Positions 51,444-60,870 of a DNA stretch of 64,000 nt are shown one piece after another; positions within the stretch are counted from its first letter, which is position 1, and every line of letters begins with the position of its first letter. Below the pieces are notes generated by a model. It had not been told where the DNA came from. It ran no database searches and saw only the letters and a list, made by a program, of their open reading frames with translations. The translations under genes were made by a program, and so were the position numbers. The stretch is from JACDER01 sp963717765. Lineage in GTDB: Bacteria > Actinomycetota > Thermoleophilia > Gaiellales > Gaiellaceae. The stretch lies in assembly GCA_963717765.1 (NCBI GenBank), contig CAVQWX010000001.1, positions 248,001 to 312,000 on the forward strand. The letters are read 5' to 3'.

Positions 51444-51455
51444 AAGGAATGTAAC

Positions 51456-52454
51456 GTGTCCACGCTAAGAGACGTAGCCAGGCATGCAGGCGTCAGCGTG
51501 GCGACGGCGTCTCGCGTTGCCCGCGGCTCGGTCGTCGTCAAGGCCGATACGCGTGAGCGGGTCGAGCGGTCGATGCGCGAGCTGCTCTACGTCCCTCCAG
51601 GACGTATACCGGCGACGGGCGTGATCGGTTTGCTCCTGCCCAACTTCGAGAACCCGATCTTTCCCACGATCGCGCAGGCCCTCCAGGCACGCACCGCCGA
51701 TAGCGGGTACGCCTCGATCCTGTGCACCACCGAGAGCGCCGCGTTCCGCGAGGTCGAGTACGTGCACATGCTGCTCGACCGGCAGGTGGACGGGATGATC
51801 TTCGTGTCCTGCGAGATGACGAACCTGAGCGGCCAGCACGACCACTACGGACGGCTGCTCGCTGACGGAGCGCGGATCGTCTTCGTGAACGGCGCGCTGA
51901 ACCGGCTGGACATTCCCTCCGTCGGCGTGGACGAGCGTGCGGCCGCAGAGCTCGCCACACAGCACCTGGTCGATCTCGGGCACACGCGGATCGCTTTCGC
52001 ATCGGGGCCCGAGCACTACCTGCCGGCGCGGGAAAAGGAAGCAGGTTGGCGCGGGATGCTCGCCCTCCGCAGGATCGTCTCCGACGGGTTGATCGAGCAC
52101 GACGAGTTCGACGTCGACGGCGGAGCGCGCGCCGCGAAGAAGCTCCTCGCGCGCCACGACCCCCCGACCGGGATCATCTGCTCCAACGACCTGATGGCGA
52201 TCGGGGTGCTGCAAACGGCCGAGCGCATGGGCGTTCGGGTCCCCGACGATCTGTCCGTCGTCGGGTTCGACGGGATCGAGGCGACGTCCTGGACGAACCC
52301 GGCGCTCACCACCATCGAGCAGCCGATCGCCGAGATCGCGCAGACGGCGGTGGAGACCCTGCGGACCCTGATCGAGGACCCGAAGCCGCTCCCGAACTCC
52401 TACTTCCGCCCCAATCTCCGCATCAGGAGCTCGACCGGACCAGCCCCGCGGTGA
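51456..52454 (+). CDS. LacI-family transcriptional regulator of the alpha-glucan locus
   Basis: 332 residues: helix-turn-helix at the N-terminus (TLRDVARHAGVSVATASRVARG), a hinge (YVPPGRIPATG) and a periplasmic-binding-type effector domain (IGLLLPNFENPIFPTIAQALQ..., GVDERAAAELATQHLVDLGHTRIAF, IICSNDLMAIGVLQ, VVGFDGIEATSWTNPALTTIEQP). Start GTG 51456 with AAAGGA 7 bp upstream. Divergent from malE and overlapping the following glucosidase gene by 4 bp. Likely a repressor released by maltose or a derivative. Confidence 0.93.
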   Translation: MSTLRDVARHAGVSVATASRVARGSVVVKADTRERVERSMRELLYVPPGRIPATGVIGLLLPNFENPIFPTIAQALQARTADSGYASILCTTESAAFREVEYVHMLLDRQVDGMIFVSCEMTNLSGQHDHYGRLLADGARIVFVNGALNRLDIPSVGVDERAAAELATQHLVDLGHTRIAFASGPEHYLPAREKEAGWRGMLALRRIVSDGLIEHDEFDVDGGARAAKKLLARHDPPTGIICSNDLMAIGVLQTAERMGVRVPDDLSVVGFDGIEATSWTNPALTTIEQPIAEIAQTAVETLRTLIEDPKPLPNSYFRPNLRIRSSTGPAPR

Positions 52455-53971
52455 CGCCCTGGTGGCAAGACGGGGTGATCTACCAGATCTACCCCCGCTC
52501 CTTCTCCGACTCGAACACCGACGGCATCGGTGATCTCGACGGCATCCGTCGGAGGCTCGACTACCTGGAGTGGCTCGGAGTCGACGGGATCTGGCTGAAC
52601 CCCATCAACCCGTCCCCGAACAAGGACTGGGGGTACGACGTCTCCGACTACGAGGACGTCCACCCGGACCTCGGCGACATGGCGACGCTGGAGCGGCTGG
52701 TCTCGGAGGCGGGCGAGCGCGGCATCCATGTCCTGCTCGACATCGTCCCGAACCACTCGAGCGACCGGCACGCGTGGTTCGCAAACTCGCGCTCGTCGCG
52801 GGACGCGGCCCACCGCGACTGGTACGTGTGGGCGGACGGGAAGAACGGCGGGCCGCCGAACAACTGGCAGAGCGTGTTCGGCGGGCCGACGTGGACGCTC
52901 GACGACCCGACGGGCCAGTGGTACCTGCACAACTTCCTGCCCGAGCAGCCCGACCTGAACTGGTGGGCGGACGAAGTCTGGGACGCCTTCGACGACATCC
53001 TTCGCTTCTGGTTCGACCGCGGCATCGCCGGCTTCCGCATCGACGTCGCGCACGGGATCGTGAACGACAAGGAGCTGCGCGACGATCCGCCCGACCCCGA
53101 GCACGAGCGGCGCCTCAAGCCGGTGTACAGCATGAACCGCCCCGAGACGCACAACATCTTCAAGCGCTGGCGGAAGATCTGCGAGGAGTACGAGCCCGCG
53201 CGGCTGCTGGTCGGCGAGACGCACGTGCTCGACCCCGTCGTCATGGCCTCGTATTACGGGGACGGTGACGAGCTCCAGCTCGCGTTCAACTTCGCCTGTG
53301 TCTATGCGCCGTTCGAAGCTGCGCGGCTTCGGCGGGTCATCGAGCAGACCGAGGCCGCGATCCCCGCCGGCGGTTGGCCGGTCTGGACGCTGTCCAACCA
53401 TGACGTCGTTCGGTTCCCCACGCGCTGGGCCGCAGGCGACCCCGCCAAGATCCGCTGCGCGCTCTTCGTGCTGCTCCTTTTGCGCGGGACGCCAGTCCTC
53501 TACTACGGCGACGAGATCGGCCTCGAGCAGCAGGAGATCCCCGCGCATCGGGAGCTCGACTTCGCCGGACACCGCGATGGGGCACGCACGCCGATGCGGT
53601 GGTCGGCCGGCCCCGGCCACGGCTTCACCGAGGAGGGAGTCGAGCCCTGGCTGCCGTTCGGCAGCGGCCCGGACGTGGAGTCGCAGCGCGAGGATCCAGG
53701 CTCGATCCTGTTCCTGTGCCGCGACCTGCTGGCCGCGCGGCGCGAGCGCGACGACCTCCGCTCCGGAACGTACGAATCGCTCCCGGCGCCGGAAGGCGTG
53801 TGGGCCTGGAAGCGCGGCGACGGCCACGCGGTGGCGATGAACCTCGGCGACGCGGAGGCCACCGCGGACCTAACGGGGACGATCCTCGTCGGCTCGAACC
53901 GCGAGCGCGACGGGGAGCGCGTCGAGGGTCTGACGCTCGGCCCGTCCGAGGCCGCGCTGCTCGCGCTTTAG
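52451..53971 (+). CDS. GH13 alpha-glucosidase (oligo-1,6/alpha-1,4-glucosidase type)
   Basis: 506 residues from GTG 52451, overlapping the lacI stop. Motifs in order: VIYQIYPRSFSDSNTDGIGDL, LDIVPNHSS, nucleophile D198 (GFRIDVAHG), acid/base E256 (LLVGETHVL), and D318 (TLSNHDVVR). The DGIGDL and DIVPNH patterns fit the oligosaccharide-splitting subfamilies (17/30/31) that release glucose from short maltodextrins or sucrose-type substrates. No signal peptide, so it works on imported sugars. The frame open to 52046 is a shadow of lacI. Confidence 0.92.
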   Translation: MTPWWQDGVIYQIYPRSFSDSNTDGIGDLDGIRRRLDYLEWLGVDGIWLNPINPSPNKDWGYDVSDYEDVHPDLGDMATLERLVSEAGERGIHVLLDIVPNHSSDRHAWFANSRSSRDAAHRDWYVWADGKNGGPPNNWQSVFGGPTWTLDDPTGQWYLHNFLPEQPDLNWWADEVWDAFDDILRFWFDRGIAGFRIDVAHGIVNDKELRDDPPDPEHERRLKPVYSMNRPETHNIFKRWRKICEEYEPARLLVGETHVLDPVVMASYYGDGDELQLAFNFACVYAPFEAARLRRVIEQTEAAIPAGGWPVWTLSNHDVVRFPTRWAAGDPAKIRCALFVLLLLRGTPVLYYGDEIGLEQQEIPAHRELDFAGHRDGARTPMRWSAGPGHGFTEEGVEPWLPFGSGPDVESQREDPGSILFLCRDLLAARRERDDLRSGTYESLPAPEGVWAWKRGDGHAVAMNLGDAEATADLTGTILVGSNRERDGERVEGLTLGPSEAALLAL

Positions 53972-54186
53972 GAGGGTGCGCCCGCGTCGATCCAGGCGCG
54001 GAAGAGCTGCACCTGCTCGGCCGCCCAGGCGCGGTCGCAGGGCATCGTTCCGTTCGCGAGCCGGTCGTAGATGTCCTCCGCGTTCTCCTTGACGTCGTCG
54101 GACGAGGAGAGGTCGAATGCCCAATCCATCGCATTTACGTCCTGTGGGCGGAAGAGTGGACGGATGTCGTGCTCGAAGCTCGCCAT
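53968..54186 (-). CDS. Small conserved hypothetical protein, 72 residues
   Basis: Reads MASFEHDIRPLFRPQDVNAM..., with a Ser/Asp-rich middle, YDRLANGTMPCDRAWAAEQV and LFRAWIDAGAPS at the end. The FEHDIRPLF and TMPC-D stretches resemble the haem-proximal parts of cytochrome-like c proteins seen in planctomycete and actinobacterial genomes, but no CxxCH is present, so haem binding is not expected. The ATG at 54186 is 23 bp from the divergent oxidase start. Function unknown. Confidence 0.6.
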   Translation of the reverse strand: MASFEHDIRPLFRPQDVNAMDWAFDLSSSDDVKENAEDIYDRLANGTMPCDRAWAAEQVQLFRAWIDAGAPS

Positions 54187-54209
54187 GTCGTCAATCTATA
54201 ACTCCTCCG

Positions 54210-55565
54210 ATGACCCTGAGTCAGGAGCTGGCCGCCATAACCTCCGTCGTCGACGGCACGGCCGCTGCGTACCTGAACGACTCGACCGAGGTGCGCGGGC
54301 TGCACGGGCGCGCGGATGCCGTCGTCGTGCCCGGGAGCCCGGAGGAGGTCGCCGCGGTGTTGGCCTGGTGCTACGAGCACGGCGTCCCGCTCGTCGCGCG
54401 CGGCGGCGGGACGGGGTATGCCGGCGGCGCGGTTCCGGACGGCGGAGTCGTGCTCGCCCTCGAGCGACTGAACCGCGTCCGCGCCTTCGATCCGCTCCTC
54501 TGGCGCATGCACGTGGAAGCGGGAGTGACGACCGGCGACGTGCGCCGCCTCGCGCGCGAGCACGGGCTCATGTTTCCACCCGATCCCGGAGGTGCCGAGC
54601 AGTCGCAGATCGGGGGCAACATCGCCACGAACGCCGGGGGCCCGCACGCCTTCAAGTACGGCGTGACCGGAAAGTGGGTGACCGGCCTCGAGGCGGTCGT
54701 CCCTCCGGGCGAGGTGATCACGGTGGGCGGTGCGACGCGGAAGGACGTGGCGGGCTACGACCTGAGAAGCCTTCTGATCGGCTCGGAGGGGACCCTTGGC
54801 ATCGTCACTGCCGCCTGGCTCCGGCTCGTCCCCGCGCCGGAGGCCGCCTGGCCGGTTGCCGCGTTCTACGCCGGCATCGGCGCCGGCTGCCATGCGATCG
54901 AGCGCGTGTTCGGGAACGGCCTCGAGGTGGCAGCGCTCGAGTACCTGGACGGCGGGACGCTGGACGCCGCGGGCGCGTCGTTCCCGGTCGGCATGCCTCC
55001 GGGCGCCGGGTTCCTGGTCATCGCCGAGGCTGACGGGTCGGCGGAGGAGGCGGCACGCCTGCGCGACGAGGTCGCCTCGGTGCTCGGTGAGGGCGCGCTC
55101 GCTGTAAGTGCGCCTTCGACGAAGGAGGAGGTCGCGGACCTCTGGCGCTGGCGCGACGGCGTCACCTTTGCAGTCACGGCACAGCTGGGCGCGAAGCTGA
55201 GCGAGGACATCGCCGTGCCACTCGACCGCATCGAGGAGGCGATCGAGGAGACGCTCGGCATCGGCCGCCGGCACGGGCTTCCCGCCTGCAGCTGGGGCCA
55301 CGTCGGCGACGGGAATCTGCACTCCACGTTCCTGCTGGCCCCGGACGATCCCGAACAGCTCGCGCGCGCCGCCCAGGCGGCCGACGAACTGCTGGCAACG
55401 GCGCTTCGGCTCGGCGGGACGGTCTCGGGCGAACACGGCCTGGGGCTCGTCCGGAGCGGCTGGCTGGCGCGCCAGTGGGGGCCGCGCGCCGCGGCGCTGC
55501 ACGCCGAGATCAAGCGCGTCTTCGACCCGAAGGGGCTGCTGAACCCGGGCAAGAAGATCGCGTGA
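54210..55565 (+). CDS. FAD-linked oxidase, GlcD/D-lactate dehydrogenase type
   Basis: 451 residues: PCMH-type FAD domain with VVPGSPEEVAAVLAWCYEHGVPLVARGGGTGYAGG, DPGGAEQSQIGGNIATNAGGPHAFKYG and LLIGSEGTLGIVT, then the C-terminal FAD-oxidase domain with SEDIAVP, WGHVGDGNLH and GGTVSGEHGLG. Oxidises 2-hydroxyacids (glycolate, D-lactate or similar). No partner GlcE/GlcF is adjacent, so it may donate directly to a quinone or a distant partner. The frame before ATG 54210 overlaps the opposite gene. Confidence 0.9.
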   Translation: MTLSQELAAITSVVDGTAAAYLNDSTEVRGLHGRADAVVVPGSPEEVAAVLAWCYEHGVPLVARGGGTGYAGGAVPDGGVVLALERLNRVRAFDPLLWRMHVEAGVTTGDVRRLAREHGLMFPPDPGGAEQSQIGGNIATNAGGPHAFKYGVTGKWVTGLEAVVPPGEVITVGGATRKDVAGYDLRSLLIGSEGTLGIVTAAWLRLVPAPEAAWPVAAFYAGIGAGCHAIERVFGNGLEVAALEYLDGGTLDAAGASFPVGMPPGAGFLVIAEADGSAEEAARLRDEVASVLGEGALAVSAPSTKEEVADLWRWRDGVTFAVTAQLGAKLSEDIAVPLDRIEEAIEETLGIGRRHGLPACSWGHVGDGNLHSTFLLAPDDPEQLARAAQAADELLATALRLGGTVSGEHGLGLVRSGWLARQWGPRAAALHAEIKRVFDPKGLLNPGKKIA

Positions 55566-56197
55566 GTTTCGTCTACCCTGCGTGCATGGCCGGCCAGAAC
55601 ATGTTTCTCGAGGATCCTCCGGTAAGTGTCGAAGCTCGAGCCGCGTACGACGCGGATTGCCAGGAGGATGGGTACGTTGCCAACCACACGCGGCTGTGGA
55701 GTTGGCGCCCCGACCTGCGGGAAGCGTTCATGGCGCTCCGCTTCTCGGTGATGAAATCCTCTGTTCTCGAGGACCGCGACTGGGCGGTTCTCGTGACCTC
55801 GACCGCGTCGGAGCTGAACGACTCCTACTGCTCCTTCGCATGGGGCGCTCGCCTGGCCGGCCTTAGCGACGGCGAGACCGCTGCACAGGTCGTTAGCGGC
55901 GGTTCCGCACCGGGACTATCGGAGCGGGAGACGGCGCTCGCGGCTTGGGCACGCCAGGTCGTCCGTGACCCGAACGGAACGTCCGATCAGGACGTCGAGC
56001 GGCTTCGTGCGGTGGGCCTCGATGACCGTGAGATCTTCGAGGCGACGGCTTTCGTCGCGTTCCGCCTCGCCTTTTCCACCGTGAACGACGCGCTCGGCGC
56101 AGCGCCTGACAAACAGCTTGTGGACGAGACTCCGGAGCAGGTGCGCGCGGCAGTCACATACGGCAGGGCACCCTCGCCGGAACCGTCGGCACGGTAG
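55562..56197 (+). CDS. Carboxymuconolactone decarboxylase/AhpD-like protein with incomplete active site
   Basis: About 211 residues if started at GTG 55562 (4-bp overlap with the oxidase) or 203 from ATG 55586. The CMD fold is recognisable from DLREAFMALRFSVMKSS, ASELNDSYCSFAWGARLAGLSDGETAAQ and LSERETALAAWARQVV. The usual Cys-x2-Cys-x3-His of AhpD peroxidases is reduced to a single Cys in YCSFAWG, so the standard peroxidase or decarboxylase chemistry is doubtful. Probably co-transcribed with the upstream oxidase. Confidence 0.8.
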   Translation: MSFVYPACMAGQNMFLEDPPVSVEARAAYDADCQEDGYVANHTRLWSWRPDLREAFMALRFSVMKSSVLEDRDWAVLVTSTASELNDSYCSFAWGARLAGLSDGETAAQVVSGGSAPGLSERETALAAWARQVVRDPNGTSDQDVERLRAVGLDDREIFEATAFVAFRLAFSTVNDALGAAPDKQLVDETPEQVRAAVTYGRAPSPEPSAR

Positions 56198-56256
56198 CAA
56201 GGTGTCCGGCAGAGTTCGCCGAGGGAAGGGCTCTTGAACGCGGAAAAGAAGGTTCC

Positions 56257-57387
56257 CTAGCGTTGGTCGCGCTCGAGCCATTCCGCGAGGAACGGCTCGA
56301 TGAGGGAGTACTCGCCGGCCGTGTTTCGCCCGACGATCTCCTTGTGCACGAGGCCGGCGAGCGCGGTCTGGAGCGTGGGGTTGGCCGGAAGGTCGTGCCG
56401 GGAGTGATAGTCGGATGAGTAGACCCCGGGCGTCGGCTCGTCCGCGAGCGCGAGCATAAGCAGGCGCTGCGGGTGCGTCGCGTCGTCCCAGAGCTGCACG
56501 AAGTGGTTGTGCTCCGAGCGAACGACACGCGCGAGGGCCTCTGCGAGGACGGTTGAGGTCGCCGTTCCGCCCCTGGGAACAAGCTCCCACGCGAAGTAGG
56601 CCAGCTCCTCGTGCCGTACGGGTGCCCGTGTGTGACCTCGAAGAGACGTTCGAGCGAGGCGTCGTCGATGTGCTTGCCGGTCTGCTCGAACCGCGCCTCG
56701 ACGAAAGGCCCGAACTTCTTTGGCGGGATCATTCCCACCTCGAGTTGCTTGGCGCTGCGCCAGAACGGCTCGTTCCTGTCGCTGAAGATGCGCTCCAGGA
56801 TGTGTCGCTTGCTGCCGAGGTAGACGTGGCTGACTTCCGGCTGCGCCTGGAAGACCGCGCGCATCAGGTTCGGGAACTGCTTGTCCAGCGCCAGGATCTC
56901 CTGGAACTCGTCGAAGACGATCACGACTCGTCGCTTGCGCTGGACGGCCGAGCTTCTCGAGCAGCCGCTCGATGGTTTCGTCGATGTCGGTCTTGCGCCT
57001 GCCGGGCTGAAAGCTGAACCGCAGCGTCCCGTCGCTCGGATCGATCTCCATCGTCGGGCGGATGCGCAGGTCGCGGAAGAGCTCCGCGGCTTTCTCGAAC
57101 GCCTGGCCGACGGGTGACGCGATGTCGGCGAAGATGGTCTTCGCGAGCGCTGCCGCGAAGCGCTCCTTCGTCGGCGTCCTCATCAAATCGACGAAGGCGA
57201 CCAGCGTTTTCTTGGCAAGCGCCTCGTGCGTGGCCCTCAGGACGAGGGAGGACTTGCCGTAGCGGCGGGGCGCATACACGAGCACGTTCTGGCCGTTGCG
57301 CATATCCGAGGCGAGCTCGGCGATCTCCTCTTCGCGATCGGTGAACGCCTCGTCCAGCGCGAGGTCGCCGAAGGTGCCGGTTCTTAC
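56257..57387 (-). pseudogene. AAA/STAND-type ATPase (archaeal ATPase-like), frameshifted and start-less
   Basis: The protein similarity runs FGDLALDEAFTDREEEI, then MRNGQNVLVYAPRRYGKSSLVLRA (P-loop), LVAFVDLMRTPT, then jumps frame near 56945-56952 to VVIVFDEFQEILALDKQF (Walker B and sensor region, GSKRHILERIF), and jumps back near 56608-56612 to ELAYFAWELVPRGG and the winged-helix tail ending AEWLERDQR. One inserted and one missing base explain both jumps. Upstream of FGDLALDEAF an in-frame stop (57388-57390) is followed by GTA, not a start codon. Either a real pseudogene or two sequencing errors. Such ATPases act as nucleic-acid or membrane-associated switches. Confidence 0.8.
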
Positions 57388-57438
57388 CTAACGATGCATA
57401 ATGTCTCGCGCCATACGGCCTTGCGCTGCGAGCTCTCG

Positions 57439-60400
57439 CTAAGCACGCACCTCCACCGGGTCGCTGTCCGCAGGCGCCGCCCCGAAGCCGCCGAGGTAGT
57501 GCGCGACGATCTGCCCGCGATCAGCGCGCAGCGCCGGGAACTCCTGAGCGAAGTGGCCGTTGCTCACCGTGGCAGTTGCCGTGACCCTGTCGCCGAGCGG
57601 GTCGATCGCTCCTTCGTCGTCGATCTCCGAGACGACCAGGAGCACCTTGCCGTCGGGCGGGGAGCCAGAGCCGTCGGAGAACCTCACGGTGCCGGTCGCG
57701 AGCGTCATCTTCGCTTCGTCGAAGCGCACGACGACGGTTCGACCGGCGCCAACGCGGAGGGTGGCGCCCCCCGTCAGCGTCGGCGAGCCGCAGTCGGCTG
57801 GGAACGGCCGCTCGGCCCAGCCCTGCACGCTGACGAAGTTGTCGACGGATAGCTCCTTCTCCAGAAGCTCGCGCGGCATCGCGTTGCCCTCGGGAAAGCC
57901 GGCGAGCGCCTCGTCGAACACCTGTATCGGCCGGCTTTCGCCCCCCTCGACGCGCAGCCACTGATGATCGATGTAGACGCGATGGTAAGCGTGCGTCTGC
58001 CTGACCTGAGCAAGGACGATGGCCGAGTCGTCGAACGGATTGGCGAGCAGCACCTCCGCGCCCGCACGCGTCGACGGCGACGACGACGCCGAGACGAAGC
58101 GCCAGTAGTTGGAGCGTGCCTCGTTGTTGTAGATGTTCGTCTCGAACGCGCCGGCAAGATCCGGGTCGACATAGAGCGCGATCTGCACGATCACGCAGTA
58201 ATGAGCCTCCTCGGGCGGAGTCCACGTCGTCTTGAACTCGGTGACGCCGCCTGCCGGGACGTCCTGCACTGCGCTGCCCAGATACTCCCACGGTCCGTCG
58301 CCGCTGGAGAACCGCGTGAGGTGGAAGTCGACCTTTACTCCCTTGGCGAGCTTGTCGCCGCTGTTGCGCACCTTCGCGACAACCTCGTTTGTCTGCCCGA
58401 CCCAGGGGGTGTTCCCCCATTTGGCCGGGTCGGCCTTGGAGCGGTCGTTGCGGATTTCGATGTCCGGGCTCTTCCACTCCGGCGGGCCGTTCCACGGCCG
58501 GATCCCCGGATCCGCCCTCCCGCCCGCGTTGTACTGGATCTGGACGACCGCGTTATCGGCGGCCTTCGACTTGACGGTGACGACGAGCTTCTTCTGGTTG
58601 CCTGGATCGATGTCCTCGTAGTCCTTGCCGCTGTCGAGGAGTGGCCCGTCTCCATCTGCGTCGTTGTGGACGAACACGATCGGCGGGCGGGTGAGGGAGC
58701 TGCTGAAGCTGTCCGAGGTGACGTCGGTGATGACGACGCGCTGGTCGTTCGGCAGCTTGTCGCCGATTTGGCCCGCCTGCTTCGCGCGGTATTCCAGGTA
58801 GACGTTCCACCCGTCTGCGAGCCGGATCTCGGCCCCACGGAAGCGGCCCGCCGGTGGTGCGCCGGTCTCGGCCGCCTGAAGCGCGATCGTGTCATCCAGA
58901 TTCCCGACGCCGACGAAGTTGTAGAGCTTGAGCTGGCCCGCCTGGACCCATCCCTGGCGCATACGGTTCGACAGGGTGTAGTGGGGCAGGTCGTCGCGAC
59001 TGCCGGCCATGAGGTCCCAGCCCATGGTGAGACGGTTGGTGATGTCCGGCGTGTAGGTCGGGAAGTTGTAGAGGTCGGGCAGCCCTAGGGTGTGGCCGAG
59101 CTCGTGCGACAGGGTCGTGTGCAGCTGCCGGCCGTCCTGAGTGGCGAAGTCCGGCGGCGCGAAGACGTACCCGAACGTCTCCTGGTCGGTCGCCTTCGGG
59201 CCGACGACGACCGTTGTCGCGTCCAGAGCGTGCGGCCACACGAAGCGGTTGCTGCCCATTCCGGGCGCGTCGGGAGAGAACGGAACCATGACGAGCACGT
59301 CGATCGCCGCGAGGTCGGCTTTCGTCAGAATTGCCTGGGCAAGCGCTCGCGTGACGATCGTCTGGACCGTCGCCCCGAGGGAGGTCCAGCGGGTGTCTGT
59401 GACCACGCCGGCGGAGTTCTTCCCCTGTGCGAAGTACGTGCCCCAGCCCTCGGGCAGGTTGACAGGACCGTAGATCTGGTTGCCCTGGACCTGAATCGTC
59501 AGACCCGTATTCGCGCCCGGGTTCCACCCGGAGAGCTCCTCGTAGTAAATGCGCGCCGAACGCGTCTGCCCGTTGAAGCTCACACCGTCCTGGACCTCGT
59601 CCAGGACAGCCTTGCGCGCCGTCGCGAGGCCGGCAGCGTCGGTCGGGTAGGAGCCGTCGGTCGTGTTGACGAGCAGCACGCCGAGTCGCCACCGTCCCGA
59701 ATGGCGATTCGTCCCGAGGTTCTGCGGCGTGCCCGGGCCTCCGCCCCAATCGCCCGCCGGCTTCGGGGCGTTGTCGCCGGAGAACATGCGTGACGGGCCG
59801 TTGTCGGGATCGTGCCAGTGGTCGGTGACCTCGAACGGCGCCTTGTCGAGGACGTTGCCCGTCGCGGTTTCCACCATGCTCACGGTGAAGCTTCCGAGGA
59901 TGGCGCCCGCCGAGAGCATCGGCACCTTCCGGCCTCCGGGCAGCCCCTGCCACGACGTGTGTGAGACGAAGGCCGCGTCGGGGTCGTCGTCGACGATGAA
60001 CGACACGTCGTCGTCGTCGAGGCCGGTGCCCGAGAGGTCGTATTGCAACGGTACCCAGGAGCCCACGAAAAGCGGGTCGGCCGGCGGGACGAGCCGCGGC
60101 CGCGGCGCAAGATCGGCGAGCTTGTCGGCCCGCGTGAGCGCCTCGTCGGTGAGGACGAGGACGCTTCCGTCGGCGAGCTCGTGGACCTCGGCGAGCGTGC
60201 CCGTGATGCCCGCTTCCGCAGTTGCATGGACGGTCACCGAGCCATCGTCGAAGCGGTACGCGGAGACGCGGCCCGCGCCCGGGTGAGCGACCAGTAGCGC
60301 CTCGCCGTCGGCTGTCCGCGTTATATGTCCGGTCGCAAGCAGTCCCGCCGCCAGCGGCTGCGTCGCGCTGGGCAACACGCGCACCAGCCGGCCCTCGCCC

Positions 60401-60870
60401 GCCGTGGTTGCGGCGGCCCACATGCTCTGTGCGTCGGCAGCGACGCCGGTGACGCCTTCCACGGCGGCGACCGTGCGTACGAGCCCGTCCGACAGCCGAG
60501 CGGAAAGAACCGCGGGCGGTCCCTCGGAGACGAGGAGCCCATAGCCTTGCCCCGTCGCCGGGATCGTCGCGGCGGCCTGGCCGAGGGCGCCCGCAGTGTG
60601 GGCGAGCGGCGTCGGGCCGGCAGCGGGGTCGTCGGCGGGCACGACGACGACCGATCCGTCTTCGCCGGACACGATGAGGCTGTTGCGATCGCCGCTCAGC
60701 GCGACGCCCGTTGGCACGAAGGAGAGCGCGGAGTGCTGCTTGAGCTCCGCGGCCGCGAGATCCCATGAGGACAGCTGCTGTGGGTTTGTCTCGACGATCC
60801 AGACGACGCCGCGGTCGGCGTCCGGTACGGCGGCTGCTGCTGCTCCAAGCTGCGTGAGTTGGGTGACCAT
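57439..60870 (-). CDS. Large zinc metalloprotease (gluzincin HExxH) with N-terminal propeller-like region and CARDB-like tail
   Basis: 1143 residues. Residues 1-270 are a repeat-rich region of the YVTN/WD type (VWIVETN, VVVVPADDP, MWAAATTAGEGRLVRVLP). The protease part holds HELGHTLGLPD (H589, E590, H593, D599) followed by LYNFPTY and the Met-turn-like TMGWDLMAGSRDD, as in M6/immune-inhibitor-type peptidases. A later section (EVVAKVRNSGDKLAKGVKVDFHLTRF) resembles a CARDB adhesion module. No signal peptide, membrane helix or lipobox is seen at the N-terminus, odd for this protease type. Start ATG 60870 with AGGAGG close upstream. Next to the broken ATPase gene. Confidence 0.85.
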   Translation of the reverse strand: MVTQLTQLGAAAAAVPDADRGVVWIVETNPQQLSSWDLAAAELKQHSALSFVPTGVALSGDRNSLIVSGEDGSVVVVPADDPAAGPTPLAHTAGALGQAAATIPATGQGYGLLVSEGPPAVLSARLSDGLVRTVAAVEGVTGVAADAQSMWAAATTAGEGRLVRVLPSATQPLAAGLLATGHITRTADGEALLVAHPGAGRVSAYRFDDGSVTVHATAEAGITGTLAEVHELADGSVLVLTDEALTRADKLADLAPRPRLVPPADPLFVGSWVPLQYDLSGTGLDDDDVSFIVDDDPDAAFVSHTSWQGLPGGRKVPMLSAGAILGSFTVSMVETATGNVLDKAPFEVTDHWHDPDNGPSRMFSGDNAPKPAGDWGGGPGTPQNLGTNRHSGRWRLGVLLVNTTDGSYPTDAAGLATARKAVLDEVQDGVSFNGQTRSARIYYEELSGWNPGANTGLTIQVQGNQIYGPVNLPEGWGTYFAQGKNSAGVVTDTRWTSLGATVQTIVTRALAQAILTKADLAAIDVLVMVPFSPDAPGMGSNRFVWPHALDATTVVVGPKATDQETFGYVFAPPDFATQDGRQLHTTLSHELGHTLGLPDLYNFPTYTPDITNRLTMGWDLMAGSRDDLPHYTLSNRMRQGWVQAGQLKLYNFVGVGNLDDTIALQAAETGAPPAGRFRGAEIRLADGWNVYLEYRAKQAGQIGDKLPNDQRVVITDVTSDSFSSSLTRPPIVFVHNDADGDGPLLDSGKDYEDIDPGNQKKLVVTVKSKAADNAVVQIQYNAGGRADPGIRPWNGPPEWKSPDIEIRNDRSKADPAKWGNTPWVGQTNEVVAKVRNSGDKLAKGVKVDFHLTRFSSGDGPWEYLGSAVQDVPAGGVTEFKTTWTPPEEAHYCVIVQIALYVDPDLAGAFETNIYNNEARSNYWRFVSASSSPSTRAGAEVLLANPFDDSAIVLAQVRQTHAYHRVYIDHQWLRVEGGESRPIQVFDEALAGFPEGNAMPRELLEKELSVDNFVSVQGWAERPFPADCGSPTLTGGATLRVGAGRTVVVRFDEAKMTLATGTVRFSDGSGSPPDGKVLLVVSEIDDEGAIDPLGDRVTATATVSNGHFAQEFPALRADRGQIVAHYLGGFGAAPADSDPVEVRA

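Noticed and set aside
57964..59088. 374-codon plus-strand frame inside the metalloprotease
   Set aside because: Antisense shadow; the minus frame has the zinc motif and continuous domains.
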